Source of the DNA: Rhodopseudomonas palustris | GTDB lineage: Bacteria; Pseudomonadota; Alphaproteobacteria; Rhizobiales; Xanthobacteraceae | Reading direction: 5' to 3' | NCBI GenBank assembly: GCA_016215605.1 | Contig: JACRJB010000002.1 | Coordinates: forward strand, 1-64,000 | DNA: 64,000 nucleotides | In this document: piece after piece, positions 1 to 11,662 of the stretch | Layout of the letters: each line of letters opens with the position of its first letter | Numbering within the stretch: the stretch's first letter is position 1 | Made by a program: the position numbers and the translations under genes | Notes under the pieces: generated by a model | The model's input: the letters and a program-made list of their open reading frames with translations, nothing else | Told to the model about the DNA's origin: nothing | Databases searched by the model: none

Positions 1-1
1 G

Positions 2-394
<393 letters not shown>

Positions 395-412
395 GGCGAA
401 TAGCGAATAGAG

Positions 413-440
413 AGCGGCGGGCAGGGACCTGTCCGCCGCT
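413..440. repeat. Stem-loop between tuf and rpsJ
   Basis: Two 13-base arms (413-425 and 428-440) pair with one G-U type mismatch, and there is no T tract after them. The stem is preceded by the short repeats 'gcgaatagcgaatag'. This could be an attenuator, a processing site or simply one of the many palindromic repeats of this genome. A factor-independent terminator is unlikely without a T run. Confidence 0.45.
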
Positions 441-478
441 CACTACTCACCATTGGCTCACTGAAGAAAGATACGGCA

Positions 479-787
479 ATGAACGGCCAGAATATTCGCA
501 TTCGCCTCAAGGCGTTTGACCATCGGATTCTCGATACGTCGACGCGTGAGATCGTCAACACCGCGAAGCGAACCGGTGCGCAGGTGCGCGGGCCGATTCC
601 GCTGCCGACCCGGATCGAGAAGTTCACCGTCAACCGTTCGCCGCACGTCGACAAGAAGAGCCGCGAGCAGTTCGAGATGCGCACTCACAAGCGCCTGCTC
701 GACATCGTCGACCCGACCCCGCAGACCGTGGACGCGCTGATGAAGCTCGACCTCGCCGCCGGCGTCGACGTCGAAATCAAGCTCTGA
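479..787 (+). CDS. rpsJ: 30S ribosomal protein S10
   Basis: S10 is a 30S head protein and also the NusE antitermination factor. The 102-residue product has the normal family length and the hallmark start [18 protein letters not shown], the segment [26 protein letters not shown] split over residues 40-65, and the ending [11 protein letters not shown]-like [13 protein letters not shown]. It is the first gene of the S10 operon, 84 bases after tuf and 50 before rplC. In many bacteria L4 regulates this operon; no such leader structure could be confirmed here by eye. Confidence 0.98.
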
Positions 788-837
788 GATTGGACCGTCC
801 GGCTACTTAACGGACAGAAAGAACAGGAAGCACGCCG

Positions 838-1563
838 ATGCGCTCCGGAGTGATCGCACAGAAGGTCGGGATGACGCGGGTCTTTACGGAGACCGGCGAA
901 CATATCCCCGTGACCGTGCTGAAGCTGGGCAACTGCCAGGTGCTGGCCCACCGCACCACCGAGAAGAACGGCTATGTCGCTCTGCAGCTCGGCTCGGGTG
1001 CCCGTAAGACCGTCTACATGCCGAAGGCCGAGCGCGGCCAGTTCGCCGTCGCCAAGGTCGAGCCGAAGCGCAAGGTCGCCGAGTTCCGCGTGTCCGAGGA
1101 CGCGCTGATCCCGGTCGGCGCCGAAATCCAGGCCGACCATTTCGTCGTCGGCCAGTTCGTCGACGTCACCGGCACCTCGGTCGGTAAGGGCTTCGCCGGC
1201 GGCATGAAGCGCTGGAATTTCGGCGGTCTGCGCGCCACCCACGGCGTCTCGGTGTCGCATCGTTCGATCGGTTCGACCGGTGGCCGTCAGGACCCGGGCA
1301 AGACCTTCAAGAACAAGAAGATGCCGGGCCACATGGGCGTCGATCGCATTACCACGCTGAACCTGCGTGTGGTGCAGCTCGATGTCGAACGCGGTCTGAT
1401 CCTGGTCGAGGGCGCCGTCCCCGGCTCCAAGGGCGGCTGGATCTCGGTCCGCGACGCCGTCAAGAAGGCGCTGCCGGCCGACGCGCCGAAGCCGGGCAAG
1501 TTCCGGCTCGCCAATGGCGGCGACGAAGCTGCGGCTCCGGCTGCCGAGCAGGAGGGTGCGTGA
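838..1563 (+). CDS. rplC: 50S ribosomal protein L3
   Basis: L3 helps to build the peptidyl-transferase region of the 50S subunit. The 241-residue protein opens [16 protein letters not shown] and has the L3 core [13 protein letters not shown] and the loop [23 protein letters not shown] (residues about 145-167), whose Gln is a known methylation site in some bacteria. A C-terminal Ala/Glu-rich tail ([15 protein letters not shown]) is longer than in E. coli L3 (209 residues) and typical of alphaproteobacteria. The stop is one base before the rplD start region. Confidence 0.98.
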   Translation: MRSGVIAQKVGMTRVFTETGEHIPVTVLKLGNCQVLAHRTTEKNGYVALQLGSGARKTVYMPKAERGQFAVAKVEPKRKVAEFRVSEDALIPVGAEIQADHFVVGQFVDVTGTSVGKGFAGGMKRWNFGGLRATHGVSVSHRSIGSTGGRQDPGKTFKNKKMPGHMGVDRITTLNLRVVQLDVERGLILVEGAVPGSKGGWISVRDAVKKALPADAPKPGKFRLANGGDEAAAPAAEQEGA

Positions 1564-1564
1564 G

Positions 1565-2185
1565 ATGGAATTGAAAGTCACCACTCTCGAAGGTAAGGAA
1601 GCCGGCTCGGTCCAGCTGTCCGACGCCATCTTCGGTCTCGAGCCGCGCCAGGACATCGTCCAGCGCTGCGTGATCTGGCAGCTCGCCAAGCGCCAGGCCG
1701 GGACTCACAAGGCCAAGGGCCGCGCCGAAGTCTGGCGCACCGGCAAGAAGATGTACAAGCAGAAGGGCACCGGCGGTGCTCGTCACGGTTCGCAGCGCGT
1801 CCCGCAGTTCCGCGGCGGTGGCCGTGCGTTCGGTCCGGTGGTGCGTTCGCACGCCATCGACCTGCCGAAGAAGGTCCGCGCGCTGGCGCTGAAGCATGCG
1901 CTGTCGGCCAAGGCCAAGGGCGGCGGGCTGATCGTGATCGACAAGGCCGAGCTGGAAGCCGCGAAGACCAAGGCTCTGGTCGCCGCGTTCTCGGGTCTCG
2001 ACCTGACCAACGCGCTGATCATCGACGGCGCCGAGGTCAACAACGGGTTCGCCACGGCGGCCCGCAACATCCCGAACATCGACGTGCTGCCGGTCCAGGG
2101 CATCAACGTCTACGATATTGTGCGCCGTCGGAAGCTGGTTCTGACGAAGGCGGCGGTCGATGCGTTGGAGGCGCGCTTCAAATGA
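1565..2185 (+). CDS. rplD: 50S ribosomal protein L4
   Basis: L4 lines the peptide exit tunnel. The start chosen is the ATG at 1565 ([14 protein letters not shown]), giving the standard 206 residues; an in-frame start at 1514 would overlap rplC by about 50 bases and add a non-L4 leader. The conserved tunnel-loop region [20 protein letters not shown] (residues about 62-81) and FGPVVRSH are visible. The stop overlaps the rplW start by four bases (ATGA), which implies translational coupling. Confidence 0.97.
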   Translation: MELKVTTLEGKEAGSVQLSDAIFGLEPRQDIVQRCVIWQLAKRQAGTHKAKGRAEVWRTGKKMYKQKGTGGARHGSQRVPQFRGGGRAFGPVVRSHAIDLPKKVRALALKHALSAKAKGGGLIVIDKAELEAAKTKALVAAFSGLDLTNALIIDGAEVNNGFATAARNIPNIDVLPVQGINVYDIVRRRKLVLTKAAVDALEARFK

Positions 2186-2481
2186 AATCCATCGATCCGC
2201 GCCACTACGACGTGATCGTCGCTCCGGTGGTGACCGAGAAGGCGACCATGGCCTCCGAACACAACAAGGTCGTGTTCAAGGTGCAGAGCGGCGCGACCAA
2301 GCCGCAGATCAAGGAAGCCGTCGAGAAGCTGTTCGACGTCAAGGTGAAGAGCGTGAACACGCTGGTGCGCAAGGGCAAGTCGAAGTCCTTCCGCGGCACC
2401 TTCGGCACGCAGTCGGACGTCAAGCGCGCGGTCGTGACCCTGGAAGAGGGTCATCGCATCGACGTGACCACCGGACTGTAA
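2182..2481 (+). CDS. rplW: 50S ribosomal protein L23
   Basis: L23 sits at the tunnel exit and docks trigger factor and SRP. The 99-residue product has the family pattern [13 protein letters not shown] near the N terminus, [19 protein letters not shown], and the basic loop [10 protein letters not shown]. Length is normal. It overlaps rplD by four bases and lies 13 bases before rplB. Confidence 0.97.
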   Translation: MKSIDPRHYDVIVAPVVTEKATMASEHNKVVFKVQSGATKPQIKEAVEKLFDVKVKSVNTLVRKGKSKSFRGTFGTQSDVKRAVVTLEEGHRIDVTTGL

Positions 2482-2494
2482 GGCGGGACCGACC

Positions 2495-3331
<837 letters not shown>

Positions 3332-3342
3332 GGAAGCCGGAC

Positions 3343-3621
3343 ATGGTTCGCTCAGTCTGGAAGGGCCCGTTCGTCGAGGGCTCACTGCTGAAGAAGGCGG
3401 ATGTCGCGCGTGCGTCGGGCCGTCACGACGTCATCAAGATCTGGAGCCGCCGCTCCACCATCCTGCCGCAGTTCGTCGGGCTGACTTTCGGCGTCTACAA
3501 CGGCCAGAAGCACGTGCCGGTGGCGGTGAACGAGGAAATGGTGGGTCACAAGTTCGGCGAGTTCTCGCCGACCCGCACCTTCCACGGCCACTCCGGCGAC
3601 AAGAAGTCGAAGAAGGGTTGA
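3343..3621 (+). CDS. rpsS: 30S ribosomal protein S19
   Basis: S19 lies in the 30S head next to the A site. The ATG at 3343 gives [18 protein letters not shown], the family start, and 92 residues. A longer in-frame reading from 3238 would overlap rplB and add unrelated sequence, so it was not used. The conserved [16 protein letters not shown] and [16 protein letters not shown] segments are present. It sits 11 bases after rplB. Confidence 0.97.
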   Translation: MVRSVWKGPFVEGSLLKKADVARASGRHDVIKIWSRRSTILPQFVGLTFGVYNGQKHVPVAVNEEMVGHKFGEFSPTRTFHGHSGDKKSKKG

Positions 3622-3631
3622 GGACGAAGCC

Positions 3632-4018
3632 ATGAGCAAACCCAAGCGCGAACGGGTCCTCCCCGACAACGAGGCCAAGGCCGTCGCCCGGATGCTTCGC
3701 GTCAGCCCGCAGAAGCTCAATCTGGTCGCCCAGCTGATCCGCGGCCGCAAGGCTGCGGCGGCGCTCGCCGACCTGCAGTTCTCGCGCAAGCGGATCGCGG
3801 TCGACGTGAAGAAGTGCCTGGAATCGGCGATCGCCAATGCCGAGAACAACCACGATCTGGACGTCGACGCGCTGATCGTGTCGGAAGCCCATGTCGGCAA
3901 GGGCATCGTGATGAAGCGTTTCTCTCCGCGCGGCCGTGGTCGCTCGGGCCGTATTTTCAAACCATTCGCGCAGCTGACGATCGTCGTTCGTCAGGTCGAA
4001 GCCGAAGCAAGCGCTTAA
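3632..4018 (+). CDS. rplV: 50S ribosomal protein L22
   Basis: L22 contributes the beta-hairpin that narrows the exit tunnel, where macrolide-resistance changes occur. The 128-residue protein contains [20 protein letters not shown] near the N terminus and the hairpin region [15 protein letters not shown] at residues about 92-106. Ten bases follow rpsS. Normal for alphaproteobacteria, which have a slightly longer L22. Confidence 0.97.
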   Translation: MSKPKRERVLPDNEAKAVARMLRVSPQKLNLVAQLIRGRKAAAALADLQFSRKRIAVDVKKCLESAIANAENNHDLDVDALIVSEAHVGKGIVMKRFSPRGRGRSGRIFKPFAQLTIVVRQVEAEASA

Positions 4019-4040
4019 CGCCAGGCGCGGGAGACTTTCG

Positions 4041-4739
4041 ATGGGTCAAAAGATCAATCCGATCGGGCTGCGGCTGGGCATCAACCGGACGTGGGATTCC
4101 CGTTGGTTCGCGGGCAAGAACGAATACGGCAAGCTGCTGCACGAAGACGTCAAGATCCGTGAAGTGTTGCACAAGGAATTGAAGCAGGCGGCCGTCGCCA
4201 AGATCATCATCGAGCGCCCGCACAAGAAGTGCCGGGTGACGATCCACTCGGCGCGTCCGGGTGTGGTGATCGGCAAGAAGGGCGCCGACATCGACAAGCT
4301 GCGCAAGAAGGTCGCCGACATCACCGCGTCGGACGTCGTCATCAACATCGTCGAAATCCGCAAGCCGGAGCTCGACGCCACGCTGGTCGCCGAGTCGATC
4401 GCGCAGCAGCTCGAGCGCCGCGTCGCGTTCCGCCGCGCGATGAAGCGTGCGGTGCAGTCGGCGATGCGTCTCGGCGCCGAGGGCATCCGGATCAACTGCT
4501 CGGGCCGTCTCGGCGGCGCCGAAATCGCGCGCATGGAGTGGTATCGCGAAGGTCGCGTTCCGCTGCACACGCTGCGCGCCGACATCGATTACGGCGTCGC
4601 GACCGCGTTCACCACCTTCGGCACCTGCGGCGTCAAGGTGTGGATCTTCAAGGGCGAGATCCTCGAACACGATCCGATGGCCCAGGACAAGCGGATGGCC
4701 GAAGGCGACAATTCCCGTCCGCGCCGCGACGCTGCCTGA
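4041..4739 (+). CDS. rpsC: 30S ribosomal protein S3
   Basis: S3 forms part of the mRNA entry channel and its helicase site. The 232-residue product begins [20 protein letters not shown], has the KH-type motif [18 protein letters not shown] (residues about 74-91), and the C-terminal domain with [21 protein letters not shown]. Normal length with a charged tail. Confidence 0.98.
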   Translation: MGQKINPIGLRLGINRTWDSRWFAGKNEYGKLLHEDVKIREVLHKELKQAAVAKIIIERPHKKCRVTIHSARPGVVIGKKGADIDKLRKKVADITASDVVINIVEIRKPELDATLVAESIAQQLERRVAFRRAMKRAVQSAMRLGAEGIRINCSGRLGGAEIARMEWYREGRVPLHTLRADIDYGVATAFTTFGTCGVKVWIFKGEILEHDPMAQDKRMAEGDNSRPRRDAA

Positions 4740-4772
4740 TCTGCTGCAGAATAAGGTTTGAGGGCGTAAGCC

Positions 4773-5186
4773 ATGATGCAACCAAAGAAGACCAAGTTCC
4801 GCAAGGCGCACAAGGGCCGCATCCACGGCGTTGCGTCGTCGGGCGCGACCCTGGCGTTCGGCCAGTTCGGGCTGAAGGCGATGGAGCCGGAGCGCGTCAC
4901 CGCGCGCCAGATCGAAGCCGCCCGTCGTGCGCTGACCCGTCACATGAAGCGCGCCGGCCGCGTCTGGATCCGGATCTTCCCGGACGTTCCGGTGTCGAAG
5001 AAGCCGGCCGAAGTCCGCATGGGCTCCGGCAAGGGCGCGCCGGAATTGTGGGTCGCCCGCGTCAAGCCGGGCCGGGTGATGTTCGAGATCGACGGCGTCA
5101 ACCAGCAGATCGCCAAGGAGGCGCTGACGCTGGCCGCCGCCAAGCTGCCGATCAAGACGCGCTTCGTCGCGCGCATCGCGGAGTAA
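4773..5186 (+). CDS. rplP: 50S ribosomal protein L16
   Basis: L16 helps to position A-site tRNA. The 137-residue product begins [19 protein letters not shown] and contains [24 protein letters not shown] split over residues 28-50 and the [18 protein letters not shown] region. Two adjacent ATG codons (4773, 4776) could both serve as start. L16 precedes rpmC by five bases. Confidence 0.97.
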   Translation: MMQPKKTKFRKAHKGRIHGVASSGATLAFGQFGLKAMEPERVTARQIEAARRALTRHMKRAGRVWIRIFPDVPVSKKPAEVRMGSGKGAPELWVARVKPGRVMFEIDGVNQQIAKEALTLAAAKLPIKTRFVARIAE

Positions 5187-5191
5187 TTGTC

Positions 5192-5401
5192 ATGGCTGAG
5201 ATGAAGACCGGCGACATCCGCGCGATGAGCGAAGACCAGATGGACGATGCGATCCTCAATCTGAAGAAGGAGCGCTTCAACCTGCGCTTCCAGCGCGCCA
5301 CGGGCCAGCTCGAGAACACCTCGCGGCTGCGCGAGGCCCGTCGCGACATCGCCCGGATCAAGACCATCGCCGCGCAGAAGCGCGCCGGCAAGACGAAGTA
5401 A
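5192..5401 (+). CDS. rpmC: 50S ribosomal protein L29
   Basis: A 69-residue L29 beginning [20 protein letters not shown], with the family motif [19 protein letters not shown] and R-x-x-R-R-x-I-A-R-I towards the end ([12 protein letters not shown]). L29 sits by L23 at the tunnel exit. The start at 5192 follows the rplP stop by five bases; a longer overlapping in-frame reading upstream lies in the wrong frame of rpsC/rplP and was rejected. Confidence 0.96.
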   Translation: MAEMKTGDIRAMSEDQMDDAILNLKKERFNLRFQRATGQLENTSRLREARRDIARIKTIAAQKRAGKTK

Positions 5402-5412
5402 GGACCTGAGAC

Positions 5413-5661
5413 ATGCCGAAGAGGACCCTGCAGGGCGTGGTCGTCAGCGACAAGCAAGCCAAGACCGTGGTGGTGCGCGTCGACCGTCGCTTCACGCACC
5501 CGATCTACAAGAAGACCATCCGGCGCTCGAAGAACTACCACGCCCACGATGAGAACGATCAGTTCCATCCGGGCGACATGGTGTGGATCGAGGAGAGCAA
5601 GCCGATCTCCAAGCTCAAGCGCTGGACCGTGGTCCGGGGCGAACCGAAGAAGACCGCCTAA
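5413..5661 (+). CDS. rpsQ: 30S ribosomal protein S17
   Basis: S17 is a primary 16S rRNA binding protein with an OB fold. The 82-residue product shows [20 protein letters not shown] at the N terminus and the conserved [19 protein letters not shown] segment in the middle. Eleven bases after rpmC, normal length. Confidence 0.97.
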   Translation: MPKRTLQGVVVSDKQAKTVVVRVDRRFTHPIYKKTIRRSKNYHAHDENDQFHPGDMVWIEESKPISKLKRWTVVRGEPKKTA

Positions 5662-5721
5662 GCGCATTCGCGCGTCAGTTGAGAGCGCAGCAGCGCATTA
5701 GAGAGAGGACGAGGTGCATCA

Positions 5722-6090
5722 ATGATCCAGATGCAGACCAACCTCGACGTGGCCGATAATTCTGGCGCACGCCGTGTCATGTGCATCAAGGTGCTTGGGG
5801 GCTCCAAGCGCCGCTATGCCACCGTGGGCGACGTCATCGTGGTGTCGATCAAGGAAGCGATTCCGCGCGGCAAGGTGAAGAAGGGCGACGTCATGAAGGC
5901 CGTGGTGGTCCGGGTCCGCAAGGACATCCGCCGCCCCGACGGCTCCGTCATCCGCTTCGACCGCAACGCCGCCGTGCTGATCAACAATCAGTCCGAGCCG
6001 GTCGGGACCCGTATCTTCGGGCCGGTGCCGCGCGAGCTGCGTGCGAAGAACCACATGAAAATCATCTCGCTGGCGCCGGAGGTGCTGTAA
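5722..6090 (+). CDS. rplN: 50S ribosomal protein L14
   Basis: L14 forms intersubunit bridges. The 122-residue product opens [20 protein letters not shown], a highly conserved family start, and ends [16 protein letters not shown]. Its stop overlaps the rplX start (TAATG). Confidence 0.98.
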   Translation: MIQMQTNLDVADNSGARRVMCIKVLGGSKRRYATVGDVIVVSIKEAIPRGKVKKGDVMKAVVVRVRKDIRRPDGSVIRFDRNAAVLINNQSEPVGTRIFGPVPRELRAKNHMKIISLAPEVL

Positions 6091-6396
6091 TGGCCGCCAA
6101 GATTCGCAAGGGCGACAAGGTGATGGTGCTGAGCGGGCGCGACAAGGGTCGCACCGGCGAGGTGTTCGAGGTCCGTCCGGACGCCAACGTGGCGCTGGTT
6201 CGCGGCATCAACATGATCAAGCGTCACCAGAAGCAGACCCAGACCCAGGAAGGCGGCATCATCTCGAAAGAGGCGCCGATCCACCTGTCCAACATCGCGA
6301 TCGTCGGCAAGGACGGCAAACCGACCCGCGTCGGTTTCAAGATTCTGGCTGACGGCAAGAAGGTTCGCATCGCCAAGAGCTCGGGAGCTGAGATCG

Positions 6397-6404
<8 letters not shown>
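6090..6404 (+). CDS. rplX: 50S ribosomal protein L24
   Basis: L24 initiates 50S assembly. From the ATG that overlaps the rplN stop, the 104-residue product reads [20 protein letters not shown], the KOW motif, followed by [20 protein letters not shown]. Its last eight bases overlap the rplE start, a further sign of coupled translation. Confidence 0.97.
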
Positions 6405-6954
<550 letters not shown>

Positions 6955-6997
6955 GACGCTGACAAGCCTCTCAAACGCGGAAACCCAGGAGCCTGGC

Positions 6998-7303
6998 ATG
7001 GCAAAGAAGAGTTCGATCGAGAAGAACAATCGGCGGAAGAAGATGTCCAAGAACGCGGCGCCCAAGCGCGCCCGTCTGAAGGCCATCATCGCCGACAAGG
7101 ACCTCCCGATGGAGGAGCGTTTCGCGGCGACCCTGAAGCTCGCCGAGATGCCGCGCAATTCGTCGACGACCCGGATCCGCAACCGCTGCGAGATCACCGG
7201 CCGGTCGCGCTCGGTCTACCGCCTGAACAAGCTCAGCCGTATCGCGATCCGCGATCTCGGTTCGAAGGGGCTTGTTCCCGGCCTCGTCAAGTCGAGCTGG
7301 TAA
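6998..7303 (+). CDS. rpsN: 30S ribosomal protein S14 (zinc-free long form)
   Basis: The 101-residue product is the long S14 type that lacks the CXXC zinc ribbon: the segment [20 protein letters not shown] at residues about 60-79 has a single Cys. The start [16 protein letters not shown] is typical of alphaproteobacteria. It assembles into the 30S head and sits between rplE and rpsH as expected. Confidence 0.97.
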   Translation: MAKKSSIEKNNRRKKMSKNAAPKRARLKAIIADKDLPMEERFAATLKLAEMPRNSSTTRIRNRCEITGRSRSVYRLNKLSRIAIRDLGSKGLVPGLVKSSW

Positions 7304-7315
7304 GGAGGGTCGGAG

Positions 7316-7714
7316 ATGTCGACGCACGATCCGATCAGCGATCTCATCACCCGCATCCGCAATGCGCAGATGCGTTCCAAGTCCAAGGTCTCGACCCCCG
7401 GCTCGAAGATGCGCGCCAACGTGCTCGAAGTGCTGAAGAGCGAGGGCTACATCCGCGGCTACGCCAGCGTCGAGCATCCCTCGGGGCGCAGCGAGCTCGA
7501 GATCGAGCTGAAGTATTTCGACGGCGAGCCGGTGATCCGCGAGATCGAGCGCGTGTCGCGCCCGGGACGGCGGGTCTACGCTTCGGTGAAGAACCTGCCG
7601 CGCGTCAACAACGGCCTCGGCATCTCGGTGCTGTCGACCCCGAAGGGGATCATGGCCGATCACGACGCGCGCGACGCCAATGTCGGCGGCGAAGTTCTGT
7701 TCACGGTGTTCTAA
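7316..7714 (+). CDS. rpsH: 30S ribosomal protein S8
   Basis: S8 is a 16S rRNA binding protein and in E. coli also represses the spc operon. The 132-residue product begins [19 protein letters not shown] and ends with the conserved [16 protein letters not shown] and [10 protein letters not shown] strong ribosome binding site (AAGGAGG) precedes the ATG. Confidence 0.98.
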   Translation: MSTHDPISDLITRIRNAQMRSKSKVSTPGSKMRANVLEVLKSEGYIRGYASVEHPSGRSELEIELKYFDGEPVIREIERVSRPGRRVYASVKNLPRVNNGLGISVLSTPKGIMADHDARDANVGGEVLFTVF

Positions 7715-7825
7715 TCGCAGGCGCGACGGCCGAAGGGTTCGGCCGACGCGCGACTGATACGGAAATTGGCGCATCGTCCGCGGCGTGGTTACGCCGGATG
7801 ATGCAGGGTTGAAAGAGGATCGACC

Positions 7826-8359
7826 ATGTCACGCGTTGGCAAGAAGCCCGTCACGGTCCCGTCCGGGGTGACGGCGACCGTCGAGGGTCAGACCGTCAAG
7901 ATGAAGGGGCCGAAGGGTCAGCTTCAGTTCGTCGTGCACGACGACGTCGACGTCAAGTTCGAGGACGGCTCGGTGAAGGTGGCGCCGCGGTTCGAGACGA
8001 ATCGCGCTCAGGCGTTGTACGGCACTGCGCGCGCCCAGATCGCGAACCTGGTGGAAGGCGTCACCAAGGGCTTCGAGAAGAAGCTCGAGATCACGGGCGT
8101 CGGCTATCGCGCCGCGCTGCAGGGCAAGAAGCTGCAGCTCGCGCTCGGCTACAGCCATGACGTGCTCTACGACATCCCGGAAGGCATCACCATCACGGTG
8201 CCGAAGCCGACCGAGATCAACGTCGTCGGCATCGACTCGCAGAAGGTCGGTCAGGTCGCCGCCGAGATCCGCGACTACCGCCCGCCGGAGCCCTACAAGG
8301 GCAAGGGCGTGCGCTACTCTGACGAGTTCATCTTCCGCAAGGAAGGCAAGAAGAAGTAA
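7826..8359 (+). CDS. rplF: 50S ribosomal protein L6
   Basis: L6 has two similar domains near the factor-binding site. The 177-residue product begins [15 protein letters not shown] and has [19 protein letters not shown] in the middle and the L6 signature [13 protein letters not shown] near the C terminus. About 110 bases without a gene separate it from rpsH; the only thing noted there is an imperfect stem. Confidence 0.98.
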   Translation: MSRVGKKPVTVPSGVTATVEGQTVKMKGPKGQLQFVVHDDVDVKFEDGSVKVAPRFETNRAQALYGTARAQIANLVEGVTKGFEKKLEITGVGYRAALQGKKLQLALGYSHDVLYDIPEGITITVPKPTEINVVGIDSQKVGQVAAEIRDYRPPEPYKGKGVRYSDEFIFRKEGKKK

Positions 8360-8370
8360 CGGAGCCGGTC

Positions 8371-8733
8371 ATGTCGAAGTTGAATGTCACGAATGCCCGG
8401 CGGAAGACTCGGGTCCGGATCGCGCTGCGGCGCACCGCCAACGGCCGTCCGCGGCTGTCGGTGTTCCGCTCGTCGAAGCACATCTATGCCCAGGTGATCG
8501 ACGATCTGAAGGGCGAGACGCTCGCCTCGGCGTCGTCGCTGGAGAAGTCGCTGCGCGAGGCCGGCAACACCGGCGCGAACATCGACGCGGCGAAGGCGGT
8601 CGGCAAGCTGCTCGCGGAGCGCGCGGTGAAGCAGGGCGTCAAGGAAGTCGTGTTCGATCGCGGCGGCTATCTGTATCACGGCCGCGTCAAGGCGCTGGCG
8701 GATGCGGCCCGCGAGAGCGGCCTGAGCTTCTAA
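8371..8733 (+). CDS. rplR: 50S ribosomal protein L18
   Basis: L18 binds 5S rRNA with L5. The 120-residue product has the basic N terminus [11 protein letters not shown], then [18 protein letters not shown] and the ending [19 protein letters not shown]. It follows rplF by 11 bases. Confidence 0.97.
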   Translation: MSKLNVTNARRKTRVRIALRRTANGRPRLSVFRSSKHIYAQVIDDLKGETLASASSLEKSLREAGNTGANIDAAKAVGKLLAERAVKQGVKEVVFDRGGYLYHGRVKALADAARESGLSF

Positions 8734-8793
8734 GTTTCGGTTTGAACGAATACCAGGATCGGGGCGAAAGCCTCGCAAAGATTGGAAAACACC

Positions 8794-9369
8794 ATGGCAG
8801 CTGAACGCGAACGCGGTGGACGCGAACGGAGCAGGGATCGCGAGGAGCGCGACAGCGAGTTCGTCGACAAGCTCGTCCACATCAACCGTGTGGCGAAGGT
8901 CGTGAAGGGCGGTAAGCGTTTCGGTTTCGCAGCGCTGGTCGTGATCGGCGACCAGAAGGGCCGGGTCGGTTTCGGCCACGGCAAGGCGCGCGAAGTTCCG
9001 GAAGCGATCCGCAAGGCGACCGAAGCCGCGAAGCGCAACCTGACCCGGGTGGCGCTGCGCGAAGGCCGCACGCTGCATCACGACATCGCCGGCCGTCACG
9101 GCGCCGGCCGCGTCTATCTGCGCGCCGCCCCGGCCGGTACCGGCATCATCGCCGGCGGCCCGATGCGTGCGGTGTTCGAGACGCTCGGCATCCAGGACGT
9201 GGTGGCGAAGTCGATCGGCTCGTCGAACCCCTACAACATGGTTCGCGCCACCTTCGACGCGCTGAAGCACCTCGATTCGCCGCGCGCGGTCGCAGCCCGC
9301 CGCAACATCAAGGTTTCCACCCTGCAGTCCCGCCGCGTCGGCGGCGACGCGGAAGTGGTTGCCGAATAA
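8794..9369 (+). CDS. rpsE: 30S ribosomal protein S5
   Basis: S5 helps to keep decoding accurate and carries spectinomycin-resistance sites. The ATG at 8794 ([20 protein letters not shown]) was chosen over a TTG four codons upstream. The 191-residue product shows the double-stranded RNA-binding-like fold with [20 protein letters not shown] and [15 protein letters not shown], and C-terminal AGPMRAVFE-like [15 protein letters not shown]. The charged N-terminal extension (about 25 residues) is common in alphaproteobacteria. Confidence 0.97.
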
Positions 9370-9425
9370 CAGCGTGATCGCGCGATCACGCTGACCAAGA
9401 CAAGACGCGATCCGGAGTGAAGACG

Positions 9426-9620
9426 ATGGCCAACGCCGCAAACATGATCAAGGTCGAGCAGATCGGCAGCCCAATCCGCCGCCATCACTCGCAGCGCGCG
9501 ACGCTGGTCGGCCTCAAGCTCAACAAGATCGGGCGAGTCACCGAGCTTCAGGATACGCCTGAAGTTCGCGGCATGATCGCCAAGGTTCAACACCTCGTTC
9601 GCGTCGTCGACGAGAAGTAA
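9426..9620 (+). CDS. rpmD: 50S ribosomal protein L30
   Basis: A 64-residue L30 with the motif [18 protein letters not shown] and [20 protein letters not shown]. The ATG at 9426 is preceded by GGAG at eight bases; a GTG at 9417 overlaps that ribosome binding site and is less likely. Confidence 0.96.
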   Translation: MANAANMIKVEQIGSPIRRHHSQRATLVGLKLNKIGRVTELQDTPEVRGMIAKVQHLVRVVDEK

Positions 9621-9625
9621 GACAG

Positions 9626-9674
9626 GCGCATGATCCCGAAAAGTGGGATCCGGTTTTCGGTCCAGATCATGCGC
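9626..9674. repeat. Palindromic intergenic repeat between rpmD and rplO
   Basis: Perfect 10-base outer arms (9626-9635 and 9665-9674, gcgcatgatc and its complement) enclose a second pair of arms, ccgaaaa and ttttcgg. From general knowledge of these genomes this resembles a dispersed palindromic element found between genes in Bradyrhizobium-type bacteria. Inside a ribosomal operon it would be transcribed as a hairpin. Confidence 0.7.
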
Positions 9675-9694
9675 GAAGGACAAGGAATCTAGCG

Positions 9695-10180
9695 ATGAAG
9701 CTCGACGAGATCTCCGACAATCCCGGCGCGCGCAAGAAGCGCATGCGCATCGGCCGCGGCATCGGCTCCGGCAAAGGCAAGACCGGCGGCCGTGGCGGCA
9801 AGGGCCAGACCGCGCGTTCGGGCGTGCGCATCAAGGGCTTCGAAGGCGGCCAGATGCCGCTGCATCGGCGCCTGCCGAAGCGCGGCTTCAACAACATCTT
9901 CCGGCTGGAATTCTCCGAGATCAATCTCGACCGGCTGCAGGAAGCGATCGACGCCAAGACGATCGATGCGGGCGCGGTGATCAACGCCGAGTCCCTGGTC
10001 GCTGCCGGCGTGCTGCGTCGGTCGCGTGACGGCGTGCGGCTGCTCGGCCGCGGCGAGCTCAAGTCCAAGCTGGCCATCGAAGTCCACGGCGCCACCAAGT
10101 CGGCGATCGAGGCGGTCGAGAAGGCCGGCGGCTCGGTGAAGATCCTGGCGCCGAAGAAGGACGAAGGCGAGGCTGCGTAA
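9695..10180 (+). CDS. rplO: 50S ribosomal protein L15
   Basis: L15 is a late 50S assembly protein. The 161-residue product begins [20 protein letters not shown], has the Gly-rich arm [15 protein letters not shown] (residues about 26-40) and [20 protein letters not shown]. The ending KKDEGEAA is slightly extended. Followed by 150 bases containing a hairpin, then secY. Confidence 0.98.
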   Translation: MKLDEISDNPGARKKRMRIGRGIGSGKGKTGGRGGKGQTARSGVRIKGFEGGQMPLHRRLPKRGFNNIFRLEFSEINLDRLQEAIDAKTIDAGAVINAESLVAAGVLRRSRDGVRLLGRGELKSKLAIEVHGATKSAIEAVEKAGGSVKILAPKKDEGEAA

Positions 10181-10192
10181 CATTGCCGTCAT

Positions 10193-10210
10193 CGCCCGCG
10201 AAAGCGGGCG
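10193..10210. repeat. Perfect GAAA-capped hairpin between rplO and secY
   Basis: Seven-base arms CGCCCGC and GCGGGCG close on a GAAA loop. There is no T run. The surrounding 'gtcatcgcccgcgaaagcg' looks like a common intergenic repeat half-unit in this type of genome. It could act as an mRNA-stabilising stem between ribosomal and secretion genes, which is inference only. Confidence 0.5.
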
Positions 10211-10330
10211 CCGGCCTTGCCGGCGACGGTGGAATTTACGACAGTTGCGCACCAAATTGATGCCCGGCGCTCGTTCGGCGGCCCGCATCCGGCGGCACCA
10301 CGGGACGAGTAGCGCGGGAGAAAGCCGGAC

Positions 10331-11662
10331 ATGGTCTCTGCAGCGGAACAACTAGCGGCAAACCTCAACTTCTCGGCGCTCGGCAAGGCCGAGGAGTTGA
10401 AGAAGCGGATCTGGTTCACGCTCGGCGCGCTGCTGGTGTACCGGCTCGGCACCTACATTCCGCTCCCCGGCATCGATCCCACCGTGTGGGAGCAGGTGTT
10501 CAAGTCGCAGGCGGGCGGCATTCTCGGCATGTTCAACATGTTCGCCGGCGGTGGCATCCACCGCATGGCGATCTTCGCGCTGAACATCATGCCGTACATC
10601 TCGGCGTCGATCATCGTACAGCTGCTGACCACCGTGTCGCCGCAGCTCGAGGCGCTGAAGAAGGAAGGCGAATCCGGCCGCAAGACGCTGAACCAGTACA
10701 CCCGTTATCTGACGGTGATCCTGGCGGCGTTCCAGTCCTACGGCATCGCCGTCGGTCTGCAGGGCGCCGGCAACGTCGTTTCCGAGCCCGGCGCGTTCTT
10801 CCTGCTGTCGACAGCGATCACCCTGACCGGCGGCACGATGTTCCTGATGTGGCTGGGCGAGCAGATCACCTCGCGCGGCATCGGCAACGGCATTTCGCTG
10901 ATCATTTTGGCCGGCATCGTCGCCGAGCTGCCCTCGGCGCTCGCGAACATGCTCGAGCTCGGCCGTCAGGGCGCGCTGTCCACCGGCCTGATCCTGGTCG
11001 TGCTGGTGATGGCCGTCGTCGTCATCGCCTTCATCGTGTTCATGGAGCGGGCGCAGCGCCGCCTGCTGATCCAGTATCCGAAGCGCCAGGTCGGCAACAA
11101 GATGTTCGAGGGCCAGTCCTCGCATCTGCCGCTGAAGCTCAACACCTCGGGCGTGATCCCGCCGATCTTCGCCTCGTCGCTGCTGCTGCTGCCGACCACG
11201 ATCGCGAACTTCAATGCCGGCACCGGCCCGGAATGGTTCCAGTGGATCGTGACGCAGTTCGGCCACGGCCGGCCGCTGTTCCTGGTGTTCTACATCGCGA
11301 TGATCGTGTTCTTCGCGTTCTTCTACACCGCGATCGTGTTCAACCCGACCGAGACCGCCGACAATCTCAAGAAGCACGGCGGCTTCATCCCGGGCATCCG
11401 TCCCGGCGAGCGCACCGCCGAGTACATCGATTACGTGCTCACGCGCATCACCGTGGTCGGCGCTATCTATCTGGCGATCGTCTGTTTGATCCCCGAAGTG
11501 CTGATCTCCTATGCCGCGGTGCCGTTCTATTTCGGCGGCACCTCGCTCCTGATCGTGGTCAGCGTGACGATGGATACCGTCGCCCAGGTCCAGGGCTACC
11601 TGCTGGCGCACCAGTATGAAGGCCTGATCCGGAAGTCGAAGTTGAGGGGCCGCAAGAAATGA
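10331..11662 (+). CDS. secY: Protein translocase subunit SecY
   Basis: SecY forms the channel of the Sec translocon in the inner membrane. The 443-residue product has ten expected membrane segments. Recognisable signatures are the N-terminal [19 protein letters not shown], the plug-region [20 protein letters not shown] split over residues 60-80, [12 protein letters not shown] (residues about 181-192), [15 protein letters not shown] and the C-terminal [14 protein letters not shown]. Length is standard. Its stop overlaps the adk start by four bases. Confidence 0.98.
   Translation: MVSAAEQLAANLNFSALGKAEELKKRIWFTLGALLVYRLGTYIPLPGIDPTVWEQVFKSQAGGILGMFNMFAGGGIHRMAIFALNIMPYISASIIVQLLTTVSPQLEALKKEGESGRKTLNQYTRYLTVILAAFQSYGIAVGLQGAGNVVSEPGAFFLLSTAITLTGGTMFLMWLGEQITSRGIGNGISLIILAGIVAELPSALANMLELGRQGALSTGLILVVLVMAVVVIAFIVFMERAQRRLLIQYPKRQVGNKMFEGQSSHLPLKLNTSGVIPPIFASSLLLLPTTIANFNAGTGPEWFQWIVTQFGHGRPLFLVFYIAMIVFFAFFYTAIVFNPTETADNLKKHGGFIPGIRPGERTAEYIDYVLTRITVVGAIYLAIVCLIPEVLISYAAVPFYFGGTSLLIVVSVTMDTVAQVQGYLLAHQYEGLIRKSKLRGRKK

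Noticed and set aside
685-1689. Long leftward open frame opposite rplC/rplD
   Set aside because: It lies entirely opposite well-supported ribosomal genes, with Arg/Asp/His-rich, domain-free sequence. High-GC DNA often leaves such frames open on the complementary strand.
10352-11611. 419-codon leftward open frame opposite secY
   Set aside because: Composition is skewed towards Asp, His, Gln and Arg, typical of antisense shadows, and secY is beyond doubt.
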